A DNA stretch of 64,000 bases from Metabacillus halosaccharovorans. GTDB lineage: Bacteria; Bacillota; Bacilli; Bacillales; Bacillaceae. Each line of letters begins with the position of its first letter. Within the stretch, counting starts at the first letter, position 1. Location: contig NZ_KV917371.1 in the NCBI RefSeq assembly GCF_002019635.1, positions 2,214,001-2,278,000 on the forward strand. Reading direction: 5' to 3'. Shown one piece after another: positions 43,310 to 51,326 of the stretch. The notes below the pieces were generated by a model, which made no database searches, was not told where the DNA came from, and saw only the letters and a program-made list of their open reading frames with translations. Position numbers and translations under genes: made by a program.

Positions 43310-44431
43310 ATGAAGAAAAGAATGATTAGCAGTATCTTAATATCCCTTCTCATATGGATTGCAGGTGGAATAGGCTTTTTTTATGTTAAAGAGTATACGG
43401 CAAAAAAGGTTTACTCAGAATCAACGATCTTAAATCAAAACAAAGATGTAAATGCGGTTCAACCACCACTAGAGATTAAAGAAATCATTCGGGAAGCTCA
43501 AAAGAAGGTTGTAATGGTTGAGTTAGAGGATGGAACAGTCGGTTCCGGCTTTCTCTATAATCATAAGGGGGATATCATAACAAACGCACATGTAATAAGT
43601 GGTGCGAAGCAGGTGAAAATCCGCACAACAGATGCAATGGGTTTTGATGGTGAAGTAATTGGGATTAGTACTGAAACCGATGTTGCTGTCGTAAGGGTTA
43701 ATGGATTAGAAAATGTTGAACCATTAAAGCTGGCACCCAATACTTCGCTCGAATTAGGTGATGAAATTTTAGCTTTGGGAAGTCCATTGGGGTTTCAGAA
43801 CACTGTAACAACTGGAATAATTAGTGGGACCGACAGAGAATTGGACGTAGAGCCGTATAAATATGATAATGTTTACCAAATATCTGCTCCGATTGCTCCA
43901 GGAAACAGTGGTGGACCATTAATTGATAGGAGAACAGGAAGTGTTGTGGGAATCAACTCAGCAAGAATCGAACAAGGAAGCATCGGATTTAGCCTTCCAA
44001 TTGGAACTGTCCTTCCATTAGTAAATAGCTGGTCAGAAACTCCAATGAAAAACTTACCTGTTGTAGAAGCGGTTGACGAAGTTGAAGAAATCGATGAAAA
44101 TAAAATTATAGAAACAGCTGATTACCTTGTCAGTTATTTCATTGATAGTATAAATTATCAGGATTTTGTAACAGCTTACTCATTATTGGGAAGTAACTGG
44201 CAAACAAATATTGATTATCAATCATTTAGAAATGATTATTTGAATATTATTTCAATAAGGGTTGATGAGCTTAAAACAACAAAAATTGAAGACAAGGTCC
44301 TTGTAGAAACAGTTTTAACGGTTACCGAACAAACAGATCAAGGACATAAAAGCACTTCAAAAAAGATGAACTACGTGGTAGCTTATGAAAATGACCAAGC
44401 TAAAATTATTTCTGAAGAACAGCATGAATAG
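43310..44431 (+). CDS. Membrane-anchored HtrA-like serine protease without PDZ
   Basis: The 373-residue protein has an N-terminal membrane anchor and a trypsin-like S1C domain with His in ITNAHVIS (~residue 95), Asp in TDVAVVRV (~125) and Ser in APGNSGGPL (~200). No PDZ follows; instead there is an acidic linker (VDEVEEIDENK) and a ~100-residue NTF2-like C-terminal domain. AGAAAGG precedes the ATG inside the upstream stop region. It likely handles misfolded or surface proteins with the zinc-ribbon partner. Confidence 0.88.
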   Translation: MKKRMISSILISLLIWIAGGIGFFYVKEYTAKKVYSESTILNQNKDVNAVQPPLEIKEIIREAQKKVVMVELEDGTVGSGFLYNHKGDIITNAHVISGAKQVKIRTTDAMGFDGEVIGISTETDVAVVRVNGLENVEPLKLAPNTSLELGDEILALGSPLGFQNTVTTGIISGTDRELDVEPYKYDNVYQISAPIAPGNSGGPLIDRRTGSVVGINSARIEQGSIGFSLPIGTVLPLVNSWSETPMKNLPVVEAVDEVEEIDENKIIETADYLVSYFIDSINYQDFVTAYSLLGSNWQTNIDYQSFRNDYLNIISIRVDELKTTKIEDKVLVETVLTVTEQTDQGHKSTSKKMNYVVAYENDQAKIISEEQHE

Positions 44432-44482
44432 TCAGATTATAAATATATAAAACGTAAGAGTATTAAGATGGGGGTTCAATGA

Positions 44483-44671
44483 ATGAAAAATAAATTTATG
44501 ATCTTTGCGCTTGCTGCAATTCTTGTTTCGTTCATTTTTGGCGGGATAGCATGGCAGAAGCTTGCTGCTGAAAATATGGATGAAGTATATTTGAATCTTG
44601 CATACAGTACAATGTGTCTAAGTGTTGCTTTTTATTTATGGCATATAAAAGATGAAAAATCTAAATCATAA
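44483..44671 (+). CDS. ypmT: Two-helix membrane protein YpmT
   Basis: The 62-residue protein has two transmembrane segments (IFALAAILVSFIFGGIAW and LAYSTMCLSVAFYLW). Size and place between ypmS and the msr genes match B. subtilis YpmT. Function unknown. GGGGGTTC precedes the ATG. Confidence 0.75.
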   Translation: MKNKFMIFALAAILVSFIFGGIAWQKLAAENMDEVYLNLAYSTMCLSVAFYLWHIKDEKSKS

Positions 44672-44676
44672 GAATG

Positions 44677-44709
44677 AAAACTGAGAGGGTTTCATCCTCT
44701 CAGTTTTTC
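44677..44709 (+). terminator. Rho-independent terminator
   Basis: AAAACTGAGAGGG pairs with CCTCTCAGTTTT; it also lies at the 3' end of the convergent lipoprotein gene. Confidence 0.9.
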
Positions 44710-44722
44710 TATTTATTTAAGA

Positions 44723-44902
44723 TCATTCTTCTTCCGTTTCAACTTCTTCTGTACTTTCTTCCTCAGTTCCTTCTTCTGTACCTTCTTCCGTCTCTTCTAC
44801 ATTTGTTTCTTCCTGTTCAGTATCATCTGTGTTGTTACATGCAGCCATTAAAAATACAGCAAGTAATGATGCTCCGACTTTTAACAATAAGCTCTTATTC
44901 AT
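44723..44902 (-). CDS. Small acidic lipoprotein
   Basis: The 59-residue protein has a lipoprotein signal (MNKSLLLKVGASLLAVFLMA then AC) and a mature part made almost only of Glu, Thr, Ser and Asp (EEGTEEGTEEESTEE). GGGAGGAATT points to ATG 44902; an in-frame ATG at 44917 overlaps the site. It should be an acidic, disordered tail on the outer membrane face. Function unknown. Confidence 0.8.
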   Translation of the reverse strand: MNKSLLLKVGASLLAVFLMAACNNTDDTEQEETNVEETEEGTEEGTEEESTEEVETEEE

Positions 44903-45206
44903 TTTAATTCCTCCCATGTAACGAATAGTATTTACTTTGAACCCGGCTGGTTCTATCTAATAATAATAGAAAATGAATGAGTGTATACAGATTTTACAAA
45001 AACTAAACAGGAACTTTAATAATTAATAAAAAGTTAAAAATTTATTAATATTTTTTACAATAACTTTTTATGAAACTAGGTAAATTAGTCCTTCTATGTT
45101 TCAACTCTCAGTCTGTAGTCTTACCTACAAGTAAGTATAAATAGTTTACATACATTTCATTATGTTCGGAAAAAATGAGGGTATCAAAAAAAGGAAGGAT
45201 GGGAAG

Positions 45207-45332
45207 ATGAAAAATAATAAATTAAGTTATGAGTCAGATGGGAAAATGGGGAAGCATAAAGGTAAAAAGCAAAATATAAAGAATAACAGCGAAGAGAAAA
45301 TGTTTTTTAATACAACACAAAATAGTGAATGA
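45207..45332 (+). CDS. Small hydrophilic protein
   Basis: GGAAGG precedes ATG 45207. The 41-residue product (MKNNKLSYESDGKMGKHKGK..., ending FFNTTQNSE) is basic and hydrophilic, with no hydrophobic core, like minor spore proteins. Not recognised. Confidence 0.5.
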   Translation: MKNNKLSYESDGKMGKHKGKKQNIKNNSEEKMFFNTTQNSE

Positions 45333-45336
45333 TTAA

Positions 45337-45378
45337 AAAAGAGGTAGAGAGAAGCAAAGATTTTCTCTTTACCTCTAG
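45337..45378 (+). terminator. Bidirectional terminator
   Basis: AAAAAGAGGTA and TACCTCT with inner GAGA/TCTC pairing lie between convergent genes. Confidence 0.7.
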
Positions 45379-45383
45379 TCTCT

Positions 45384-45629
45384 TTATTGATTATTTTGTG
45401 CTCTTTTTATAAAAGAAATTTCGTCCTCAATTAAGCCGCATGTTCCGCATTGAATACGGTATTCGGGTCCCTTATAGGAAATGTGAAAAGGGTCTAATGC
45501 AGATTGATCAAGTTGTTCCACAACATCTCCGGTTTGTGGGTTTAATTTAACAGATTTAACTTGTTGTTCAATAATATTGAATCTTGTTCTATTGGTTTTG
45601 CAATTTGGACATAAATACGGTGATGACAT
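45384..45629 (-). CDS. Zinc-ribbon-type small protein
   Basis: The 81-residue protein has CPNC near the start (YLCPNCKTNRTRF) and CGTC near the end (RIQCGTCGLIE), forming one four-cysteine zinc ribbon. TGGAGGTCATG points to ATG 45629 (MSSPYLCPNC); the frame extends to 45668 without a site. Function unknown. Confidence 0.78.
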   Translation of the reverse strand: MSSPYLCPNCKTNRTRFNIIEQQVKSVKLNPQTGDVVEQLDQSALDPFHISYKGPEYRIQCGTCGLIEDEISFIKRAQNNQ

Positions 45630-45751
45630 AGAATCATGACCTCCATGTATGTTTTTCTTATTATTCACAATTGAAGAGATTTTATGTTTGAAAAAGTGGA
45701 TTTACTGACATTACATAATGAGGTTGAATTCATTTATTTATGAAAAAATAT

Positions 45752-45781
45752 AAAAGGATGACCAATTAAGTCATCCTTATT
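45752..45781 (-). terminator. Terminator of the MarR gene
   Basis: AAGGATGAC/GTCATCCTT stem; on the minus strand it is followed by a T-rich tract. Confidence 0.75.
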
Positions 45782-45793
45782 TCAAAGAGGTTA

Positions 45794-46216
45794 TTAAGCT
45801 TTTAATAGTTTATTAAATAAGATAATAAAATTCTTAATATCTTCTTCACTAAACTCATTAAATTTATTTAATAAAAAATCTGTTTTTTTCTTTTCAAACA
45901 ATAAAAGGGTGTTTTTTCCTTCTTCCGTAAGGTGTATATCTACAATTCGACGATCATGAACAGAACGAATACGGTCGATCCATTTTTTTTCAATGAGAGA
46001 GTCTGTTATAGCTGTAATGTGAGATGCAGATACATTCAACATTTTAGATAAATCGGAAGATTTTTTAGGACCGTGTTCAAATAAAGTCTTTAATATGAAA
46101 AACTCGTTTCTTGACATTTCGTTATCGTACACAAGATTCATTTCTTGGCGTAATTTTCTATATACATGTCGCATTAAAGCTTCCATTTCATACATTTTAT
46201 CTTGACGATTATTCAA
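45794..46216 (-). CDS. ypoP: MarR family transcriptional regulator (YpoP)
   Basis: The 140-residue protein has a winged-helix DNA-binding domain with the recognition helix region SDLSKMLNVSASHITAITDSL split around residue 60 and the wing RSVHDRRIVDIHLTEEG (~84-100). It is divergently oriented to the methionine sulfoxide reductase gene across ~170 bp and could regulate it. In B. subtilis ypoP also neighbours the msr genes. Confidence 0.88.
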   Translation of the reverse strand: MNNRQDKMYEMEALMRHVYRKLRQEMNLVYDNEMSRNEFFILKTLFEHGPKKSSDLSKMLNVSASHITAITDSLIEKKWIDRIRSVHDRRIVDIHLTEEGKNTLLLFEKKKTDFLLNKFNEFSEEDIKNFIILFNKLLKA

Positions 46217-46384
46217 CTTTTTTCCTCCGTACTTACATGATATCCTTTTAATTAGACTAAGGAAGTTCTATGGATGTGTCAAGAGATATCATCTTAAATA
46301 AGGTAAGCAGTTTACTTTTCTAGGATACAATACATGCTATATAATAGAAATCATTAGTTAATATAAGGTAGGGTGATTAAATTA

Positions 46385-47338
46385 ATGAGTAATAATCATA
46401 ATTTAGAATTAGCTACGTTTGCGGGTGGATGTTTTTGGTGTATGGTTCAACCCTTTGATGAATTACCAGGTATTGAGAGCATTATATCCGGCTATACAGG
46501 TGGAGAAAAAGAAAATCCTACTTATGAAGAGGTATGTTCAAATACGACTGGACATTTAGAAGCTGTACAAATTACGTTTAACCCGGATATTTTCCCTTAT
46601 GAGAGGTTATTAGAGCTGTTTTGGCAACAAATTGATCCGACAGATAATGGTGGTCAATTCTATGATCGCGGAGAATCATATCAAACAGCTATATTTTATC
46701 ATTCTAAAGAGCAAAAAGAGCTTGCTGAACAGTCTAAAAAAGATCTTGAAAATAGCAACAGGTTTTCTAAACCTATCGTAACTGAAATTCGTGAAGCAAT
46801 GCCTTTTTATCCTGCTGAAGAATATCATCAGGATTTTTATAAAAAGAGTACAGGACGTTATAAACAATATCGTTCAGGTTCTGGACGGGACCGGTTTATT
46901 GAACAACATTGGAAAGATAAAAATCATCTAAAAGCTTCACTAACACCAATGCAGTATGAAGTAACACAAAAAAGTGGAACAGAGCCTCCATTTCACAATG
47001 AATTTTGGAATCATGAAGAAGAAGGGATTTATGTTGATATCGTTTCAGGTAAACCCTTATTTAGCTCAACGGATAAATATGACGCAGGTTGCGGATGGCC
47101 AAGTTTTACAAAACCGATTCAGGACTTTGAAGTGGTCGAAAAATTAGATACTTCCCATGGTATGGTTAGAACAGAAGTTAGAAGTAAAACAGCTGATTCA
47201 CATCTTGGTCATGTCTTTGATGATGGACCGGGTCCAAGCAGGCTAAGGTATTGTATAAATTCGGCAGCATTAAAATTTATTCCAAAGAAAGATTTAGAAA
47301 AAGAAGGGTATGGAAAATATCTCTCATTATTTGAATAG
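46385..47338 (+). CDS. msrAB: Bifunctional peptide methionine sulfoxide reductase MsrA/MsrB
   Basis: The 317-residue protein joins two repair enzymes that reduce both stereoisomers of methionine sulfoxide. MsrA at residues ~1-165 has the catalytic Cys in [10 protein letters not shown]. MsrB at ~170-315 has GCGWPSF and the catalytic Cys in [14 protein letters not shown]. subtilis carries msrA and msrB as separate adjacent genes, so here they are fused. Start: ATG 46385 ([15 protein letters not shown]); the in-frame GTG 46373 overlaps the ribosome-binding site. Note that MsrB lacks an obvious pair of CxxC zinc motifs. Confidence 0.95.
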   Translation: MSNNHNLELATFAGGCFWCMVQPFDELPGIESIISGYTGGEKENPTYEEVCSNTTGHLEAVQITFNPDIFPYERLLELFWQQIDPTDNGGQFYDRGESYQTAIFYHSKEQKELAEQSKKDLENSNRFSKPIVTEIREAMPFYPAEEYHQDFYKKSTGRYKQYRSGSGRDRFIEQHWKDKNHLKASLTPMQYEVTQKSGTEPPFHNEFWNHEEEGIYVDIVSGKPLFSSTDKYDAGCGWPSFTKPIQDFEVVEKLDTSHGMVRTEVRSKTADSHLGHVFDDGPGPSRLRYCINSAALKFIPKKDLEKEGYGKYLSLFE

Positions 47339-47344
47339 GAAGTG

Positions 47345-47370
47345 AAAAAGGCTGAAGTACAGCCTTTTTA
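47345..47370 (+). terminator. Rho-independent terminator
   Basis: AAAAAGGCTG pairs with CAGCCTTTTT. Confidence 0.9.
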
Positions 47371-47435
47371 AATGTAGACATACAAATTACTGATTATATA
47401 GTATAGGGTATATTGGAGAAAAAGGAGTGGGGATA

Positions 47436-47813
47436 GTGGCAGTTTTAGGTTTTGAACATGTAGGTATCCAAATAGCTGATATCGATAAATCAATTTCTTT
47501 TTACCAAGAGGTAGTAGGTTTAGAACTTCTTGATCAATTTTTACATACTGATGGGAAAATGAAATTGGCATTTTTAGGTGTGAAAGACCAAATTATAGTT
47601 GAATTAATTGAAGGATATAATCCGGATTTACCTGATGAAGGAAAAGTACATCATATTGCATTCAAAGTTGATAATATTGAAGCTGAGAGAAAAAGATTAC
47701 AGTCTGCCAATGTGGAATGGATCTATGAAGATATTACTGTTTTACCGAATGGTGCAAAGTATATATTCTTTCGGGGTCCTGATAAGGAATGGATTGAATT
47801 CTTCGAAAAATAA
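47436..47813 (+). CDS. VOC/glyoxalase-like protein
   Basis: The 125-residue protein has the vicinal oxygen chelate fold: LGFEHVGIQIADIDKSISFY at the start, HHIAFKVDNIE in the middle and WIEFFEK at the end, giving His and Glu metal ligands in the two half repeats. It may be a lactoylglutathione lyase-like enzyme, substrate unknown. AAAGGAG points to GTG 47436. Confidence 0.88.
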   Translation: MAVLGFEHVGIQIADIDKSISFYQEVVGLELLDQFLHTDGKMKLAFLGVKDQIIVELIEGYNPDLPDEGKVHHIAFKVDNIEAERKRLQSANVEWIYEDITVLPNGAKYIFFRGPDKEWIEFFEK

Positions 47814-47821
47814 TGTGTGTT

Positions 47822-47853
47822 AACCGTGCTAAGTCCCGAAGCACGGTTTTTTC
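47822..47853 (+). terminator. Rho-independent terminator
   Basis: AACCGTGCT pairs with AGCACGGTT, then six T. Confidence 0.9.
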
Positions 47854-47977
47854 ATTGTTGTTGCATATGTAGAATGAAGTGATTTTTCACCTGGAAATAG
47901 GCAAACACACATACAATACAACCTACCCATAGCATAATGTAGAGTGAAATCAAAATAAATCATGGGAGTGAATTATT

Positions 47978-48100
47978 ATGCATTGCTATAATGAGTGTGG
48001 ATATCCATATGGTGGCGGTTACGGTTATGGGAACAGCTTCGTTTTAATTGTAGTACTTTTCATCTTGCTAATCATCGTAGGTGCAGCTTATATTAACTAA
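47978..48100 (+). CDS. YjcZ family sporulation peptide
   Basis: The 40-residue protein starts [20 protein letters not shown] and ends with a transmembrane helix [20 protein letters not shown], the pattern of the YjcZ-type membrane peptides often annotated as sporulation proteins. GGGAGTG precedes the ATG, and a terminator follows. Confidence 0.85.
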   Translation: MHCYNECGYPYGGGYGYGNSFVLIVVLFILLIIVGAAYIN

Positions 48101-48116
48101 TCATTCTGACATTTTT

Positions 48117-48141
48117 GGAGCTCAATATGGGCTCCTTTTTG
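48117..48141 (+). terminator. Probable terminator
   Basis: GGAGC/GCTCC stem with a T-run. Confidence 0.7.
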
Positions 48142-48222
48142 TAAACTTAAATAAATATAAAGTTGACATATATCCACCCAATCATTACCATTATTAGTAG
48201 ATGAATAAAAGGGGGAATATAT

Positions 48223-49212
48223 GTGAATTGGGAGTTAGTGGCTGATGATGTAATAAACGGAAAAGTATTAACAGTGAATGAAGCTCTCTCGATTTTAGAA
48301 TGTCCTGATGAAGATATATTAAAATTACTGGACGGAGCATTCAAAATAAGAAGACATTATTATGGGAAAAAAGTAAAGTTAAATATGATTATGAATACAA
48401 AATCAGGATTATGCCCTGAAAACTGTGGGTATTGTTCACAATCCAGTGTGTCAAAAGCAACTATTCAGAAATATAGAATGCTAGATAAAGAGACAATCTT
48501 AAAAGGAGCAGAGCAAGCGCATCATCTTCAAGTAGGCACCTATTGCATTGTAGCGAGTGGAAGAGGACCTACCGATAAAGAGGTGAGCCATGTCACTTCT
48601 GCTGTAGAAGAAATTAAAGAAAAATATGGATTAAAAGTTTGTGCTTGTTTAGGGATACTTAAACCGGAACAAGCAGATAAATTAAAGGAAGCTGGAGTGG
48701 ATCGATATAATCACAATCTCAATACTTCAAGAGAACATCACAATGAGATTACAACTTCCCATACATATGATGACCGATTGAATACAATTGCTATTGTGAA
48801 AGAAAGTGGAATCTCACCATGTTCCGGGGTGATTGTTGGGATGCGGGAATCACTTCAAGATGTTGTTAATATGGCTTTCAGCTTAAAACAACTTAATGCT
48901 GACTCTATACCGGTAAATTTCTTACACGCTATAGACGGTACTCCGCTTGAAGGAACGAATGACCTTAATCCAAGATATTGCTTAAAAGTTCTTGCACTAT
49001 TTCGATACATAAACCCAACAAAAGAAATCAGAATCTCAGGCGGACGTGAGGTGAACCTTAGATCACTTCAACCACTTGGATTATTTGCAGCAAACTCAAT
49101 ATTTGTGGGAGACTATTTGACAACAGTTGGACAAGAAAGCACGGCAGATCATAAAATGTTAGAAGATTTAGGGTTTGAAATAGATTTTCAATATCATGAA
49201 TCAAAAGTATAA
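48223..49212 (+). CDS. bioB: Biotin synthase
   Basis: BioB is a radical SAM enzyme inserting sulfur into dethiobiotin. The 329-residue protein has the [4Fe-4S] motif CPENCGYCSQS (~residues 66-75), the [2Fe-2S] cysteines in VCACLG and SPCSGVIVG, and NFLHAIDGTPLEG. It starts at GTG 48223 after AAGGGGGA. No other bio gene is in the window, and I found no BirA operator pair upstream; a TTGACA at ~48164 could be the promoter. Confidence 0.96.
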   Translation: MNWELVADDVINGKVLTVNEALSILECPDEDILKLLDGAFKIRRHYYGKKVKLNMIMNTKSGLCPENCGYCSQSSVSKATIQKYRMLDKETILKGAEQAHHLQVGTYCIVASGRGPTDKEVSHVTSAVEEIKEKYGLKVCACLGILKPEQADKLKEAGVDRYNHNLNTSREHHNEITTSHTYDDRLNTIAIVKESGISPCSGVIVGMRESLQDVVNMAFSLKQLNADSIPVNFLHAIDGTPLEGTNDLNPRYCLKVLALFRYINPTKEIRISGGREVNLRSLQPLGLFAANSIFVGDYLTTVGQESTADHKMLEDLGFEIDFQYHESKV

Positions 49213-49379
49213 TTTTGATAGAATGAATGTTAGAATATCTCTAGCTGTTCCATTTTATTTGGAATGTTTGAGGTATTCTTTTTATATAAAAAAACCTATG
49301 TTTTTCCAAAAGGTAATGGTTTTATTCTGTTCTTGAACAAGCAATAATTATAAAATATTGTCAGCAGGGGGAATGACGT

Positions 49380-49607
49380 TTGAAATCTTTTTATCATTAC
49401 TTAATGAAATATCGTCATCCTAAGCCACAGGATGAAATTTCCAAGTTCGCTAATGATGCTTATGATGATCATAGCTTTCCTAAAAACACAGATAATTATG
49501 ACGAAATAAGCTCCTATTTAGAAATGAATGGTTCCTATTTAGCTAGTATGACCGTATTTGATGATGCATGGGAAAGGTATCAACATGAAATTTTAAAAAA
49601 TATTTAA
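49380..49607 (+). CDS. yozE: YozE family protein
   Basis: The 75-residue protein MKSFYHYLMKYRHPKPQDEI... with DHSFPK and SSYLEMNGSYL is a clear YozE (UPF0346, SAM-like fold) family member of typical length. It starts at TTG 49380 after AGGGGGAAT. Function unknown. Next is yodN, in B. subtilis also its neighbour. Confidence 0.92.
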   Translation: MKSFYHYLMKYRHPKPQDEISKFANDAYDDHSFPKNTDNYDEISSYLEMNGSYLASMTVFDDAWERYQHEILKNI

Positions 49608-49611
49608 AAGA

Positions 49612-49777
49612 AAGAGGCTGGGACAAAACTAAAATGTTCATTACTAATGACGAATAATTTTGGTTAGAATAGGCCCTTAATAGAAAAAATCCGAACTAAT
49701 TCAACATTCTAATCGTAGAATCATGAATTATAGTTCGGATTTTTCTTTGGCTAAAATACTTTTGTCCCAGCCTCTTT
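49612..49777 (+). repeat. Nested long inverted repeat (GAGGCTGGGACAAAA type)
   Basis: Outer arms of 18 bp (49612-49629 and 49760-49777, AAAGAGGCTGGGACAAAA and its complement) enclose inner arms of 13 bp (49685-49697 and 49732-49744) flanked by A/T runs like a bidirectional terminator. Words like GAGGCTGGGACA recur as intergenic palindromes in other Firmicutes. It may work as a terminator and may be a mobile miniature repeat. Confidence 0.8.
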
Positions 49778-49942
49778 TAAATGATAAAAAATTATATTGA
49801 TAATAGTAAATAACAAATTTGTTTTTAATATGTACATATCGATATATAGATCTGCAATGATTTTCTGGAGCCCATGACGAAATGAAAAATACAGCATATA
49901 CTATCTTATCCTTACAATCACGACAAAAGGAGAGATGGAAAA

Positions 49943-50635
49943 ATGAAAAATAATCGTCAAAATAAACCAAAATTTAAAATAGGAGATATTGTCGTGATTA
50001 ATATGTATGGAACGGTTGGCACGATAACAAAGCTTCATTTAGTAGACCAGCAATTTGCCTATGAAGTGAATCATGGGGATGTGTTGTTTTATGAAAATGC
50101 ACTTCAATTATTTTCAGAATATGATGGGACTATTGTCGAAACAGAAAAGATAAGTATAGAAGTTCTCTACCAAATTGGTGATATCGTATTGGTAAAAGGA
50201 TATGGAACATCATTGTTTAGAATTGTGGGAGTGAGAACAGAAGTTTGGAGATACGCAGAAGATGGGTGGGAAGAAATTACTTATGAGTTAACTAGAATGT
50301 CAGATGGAGAATGGTTAGAGGCGACAGAAGATGAAATGAGCCTAATGATAAGTAATCAAGAGGCTGAAGAATTTATTCAGCAAGTTCATTTGCACAACAC
50401 AATATCTGATGAAAGCCGTTACTATGCTTCTTTGATTCATCAATATATTGGCCTGGAACCATCAAGTGATAATAGAAAATCAGATGATAAAAAGCAATTA
50501 ATTGATGAAATGCTTGATATCTACAATGATTATAAAACACTTTATAATCTTTTTCATGATCAGGAATATTTAGATATGATGAATCTGGTGTTAAAAAGCT
50601 TATCAAGATACAAGGATATTGATTCAATACATTAA
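49943..50635 (+). CDS. yodN: YodN-like protein
   Basis: The 230-residue protein has two related beta-rich segments (KFKIGDIVVINMYGTVGTI and YQIGDIVLVKGYGTSLFRI), suggesting tandem SH3/KOW-like barrels, followed by a helical acidic C-terminus. Position beside yozE and yozD supports YodN. AGGAGAG precedes the ATG. The role is unknown. Confidence 0.8.
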   Translation: MKNNRQNKPKFKIGDIVVINMYGTVGTITKLHLVDQQFAYEVNHGDVLFYENALQLFSEYDGTIVETEKISIEVLYQIGDIVLVKGYGTSLFRIVGVRTEVWRYAEDGWEEITYELTRMSDGEWLEATEDEMSLMISNQEAEEFIQQVHLHNTISDESRYYASLIHQYIGLEPSSDNRKSDDKKQLIDEMLDIYNDYKTLYNLFHDQEYLDMMNLVLKSLSRYKDIDSIH

Positions 50636-50638
50636 TTC

Positions 50639-50824
50639 TTACAGTGAAAACATAATAAAAATGAAATAAGGAATACAGAAAAAAATAACTCCATAAAATA
50701 AGCCTTTTAGAATAAAGCTTAATAATTGATCAAAGCCATCTCCATCAATAAAATCCAGCATGTTATGTTTCTCAACTTTTTTTAACTTACTATTGATTTT
50801 TTTGCTAGTAACCTCATTTATCAT
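50639..50824 (-). CDS. Possible small membrane protein
   Basis: The 61-residue frame from ATG 50824 (MINEVTSKKINSKLKKVEKH...) has a basic helix and one C-terminal transmembrane segment (GLFYGVIFFCIPYFIFIMF). GGGGA is a modest ribosome-binding site. It ends four bases from the convergent yodN stop. Not recognised. Confidence 0.5.
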   Translation of the reverse strand: MINEVTSKKINSKLKKVEKHNMLDFIDGDGFDQLLSFILKGLFYGVIFFCIPYFIFIMFSL

Positions 50825-50987
50825 CCTAATATTCCCCATTTCTTTATGTGCTTGTCCATCTAAAACTATTTATATGAAAGGAATATATGGTTATTCCATT
50901 TTCTTTTTGTATCATTCAAAAAAATTATTCACTTAAGTAGCATATGTCCCTGTGCATGGACATAAAAAATAGAAGGGGGGCGATATT

Positions 50988-51170
50988 GTGAAGGAAATAG
51001 AAGTAATTATTGACACAGAGGAGATTGCTGAGTTCTTTTACAATGAGCTCACAAAAAGAGGGTATGTTCCAGGTGAAGACGAACTTGGAGAGCTTGCAGA
51101 TATTACATTTGATTACCTTCTGAACAAATGTATAATTGATGAAGATTTAGAGTTTGAAGACAATGAATAA
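50988..51170 (+). CDS. yozD: YozD family protein
   Basis: The 60-residue acidic protein KEIEVIIDTEEIAEFFYNEL ... DITFDYLLNKCIIDED matches YozD in pattern and length. It starts at GTG 50988 after AGGGGGGCG. Function unknown. Confidence 0.88.
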   Translation: MKEIEVIIDTEEIAEFFYNELTKRGYVPGEDELGELADITFDYLLNKCIIDEDLEFEDNE

Positions 51171-51182
51171 TGCAAAATAGTA

Positions 51183-51300
51183 AAAAGAGGATGTCTCATA
51201 AGGTTCTGATTTTATATAGCATTTTCTCTATAGCATGTAATTGATTTTTACCGGCTATATAGTAGGAAAGTGAACCTTCTATCGAGACATCTTCTTTTTT
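51183..51300 (+). repeat. Long inverted repeat / terminator between yozD and yppC
   Basis: Outer arms 51183-51198 and 51284-51299 pair over ~16 bp (GATGTCTC with GAGACATC at the core). Then AAGGTTC pairs with GAACCTT, and TATATAGC with GCTATATA inside. T-runs at both ends suit termination of both convergent genes. A ~118-bp near-cruciform. Confidence 0.8.
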
Positions 51301-51326
51301 GTGTTTTTTAGAAAAGGTATCGGTCA

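Noticed and set aside
44674-44907. Leu/Phe-rich frame opposite the acidic lipoprotein
   Set aside because: It is the complement of a Glu-rich repeat; hydrophobic appearance is an artefact of the antisense GAA/TTC codons.
48142-48222. BirA operator upstream of bioB
   Set aside because: No pair of TTGTTAAC/GTTAACAA half-sites at the required spacing could be found.
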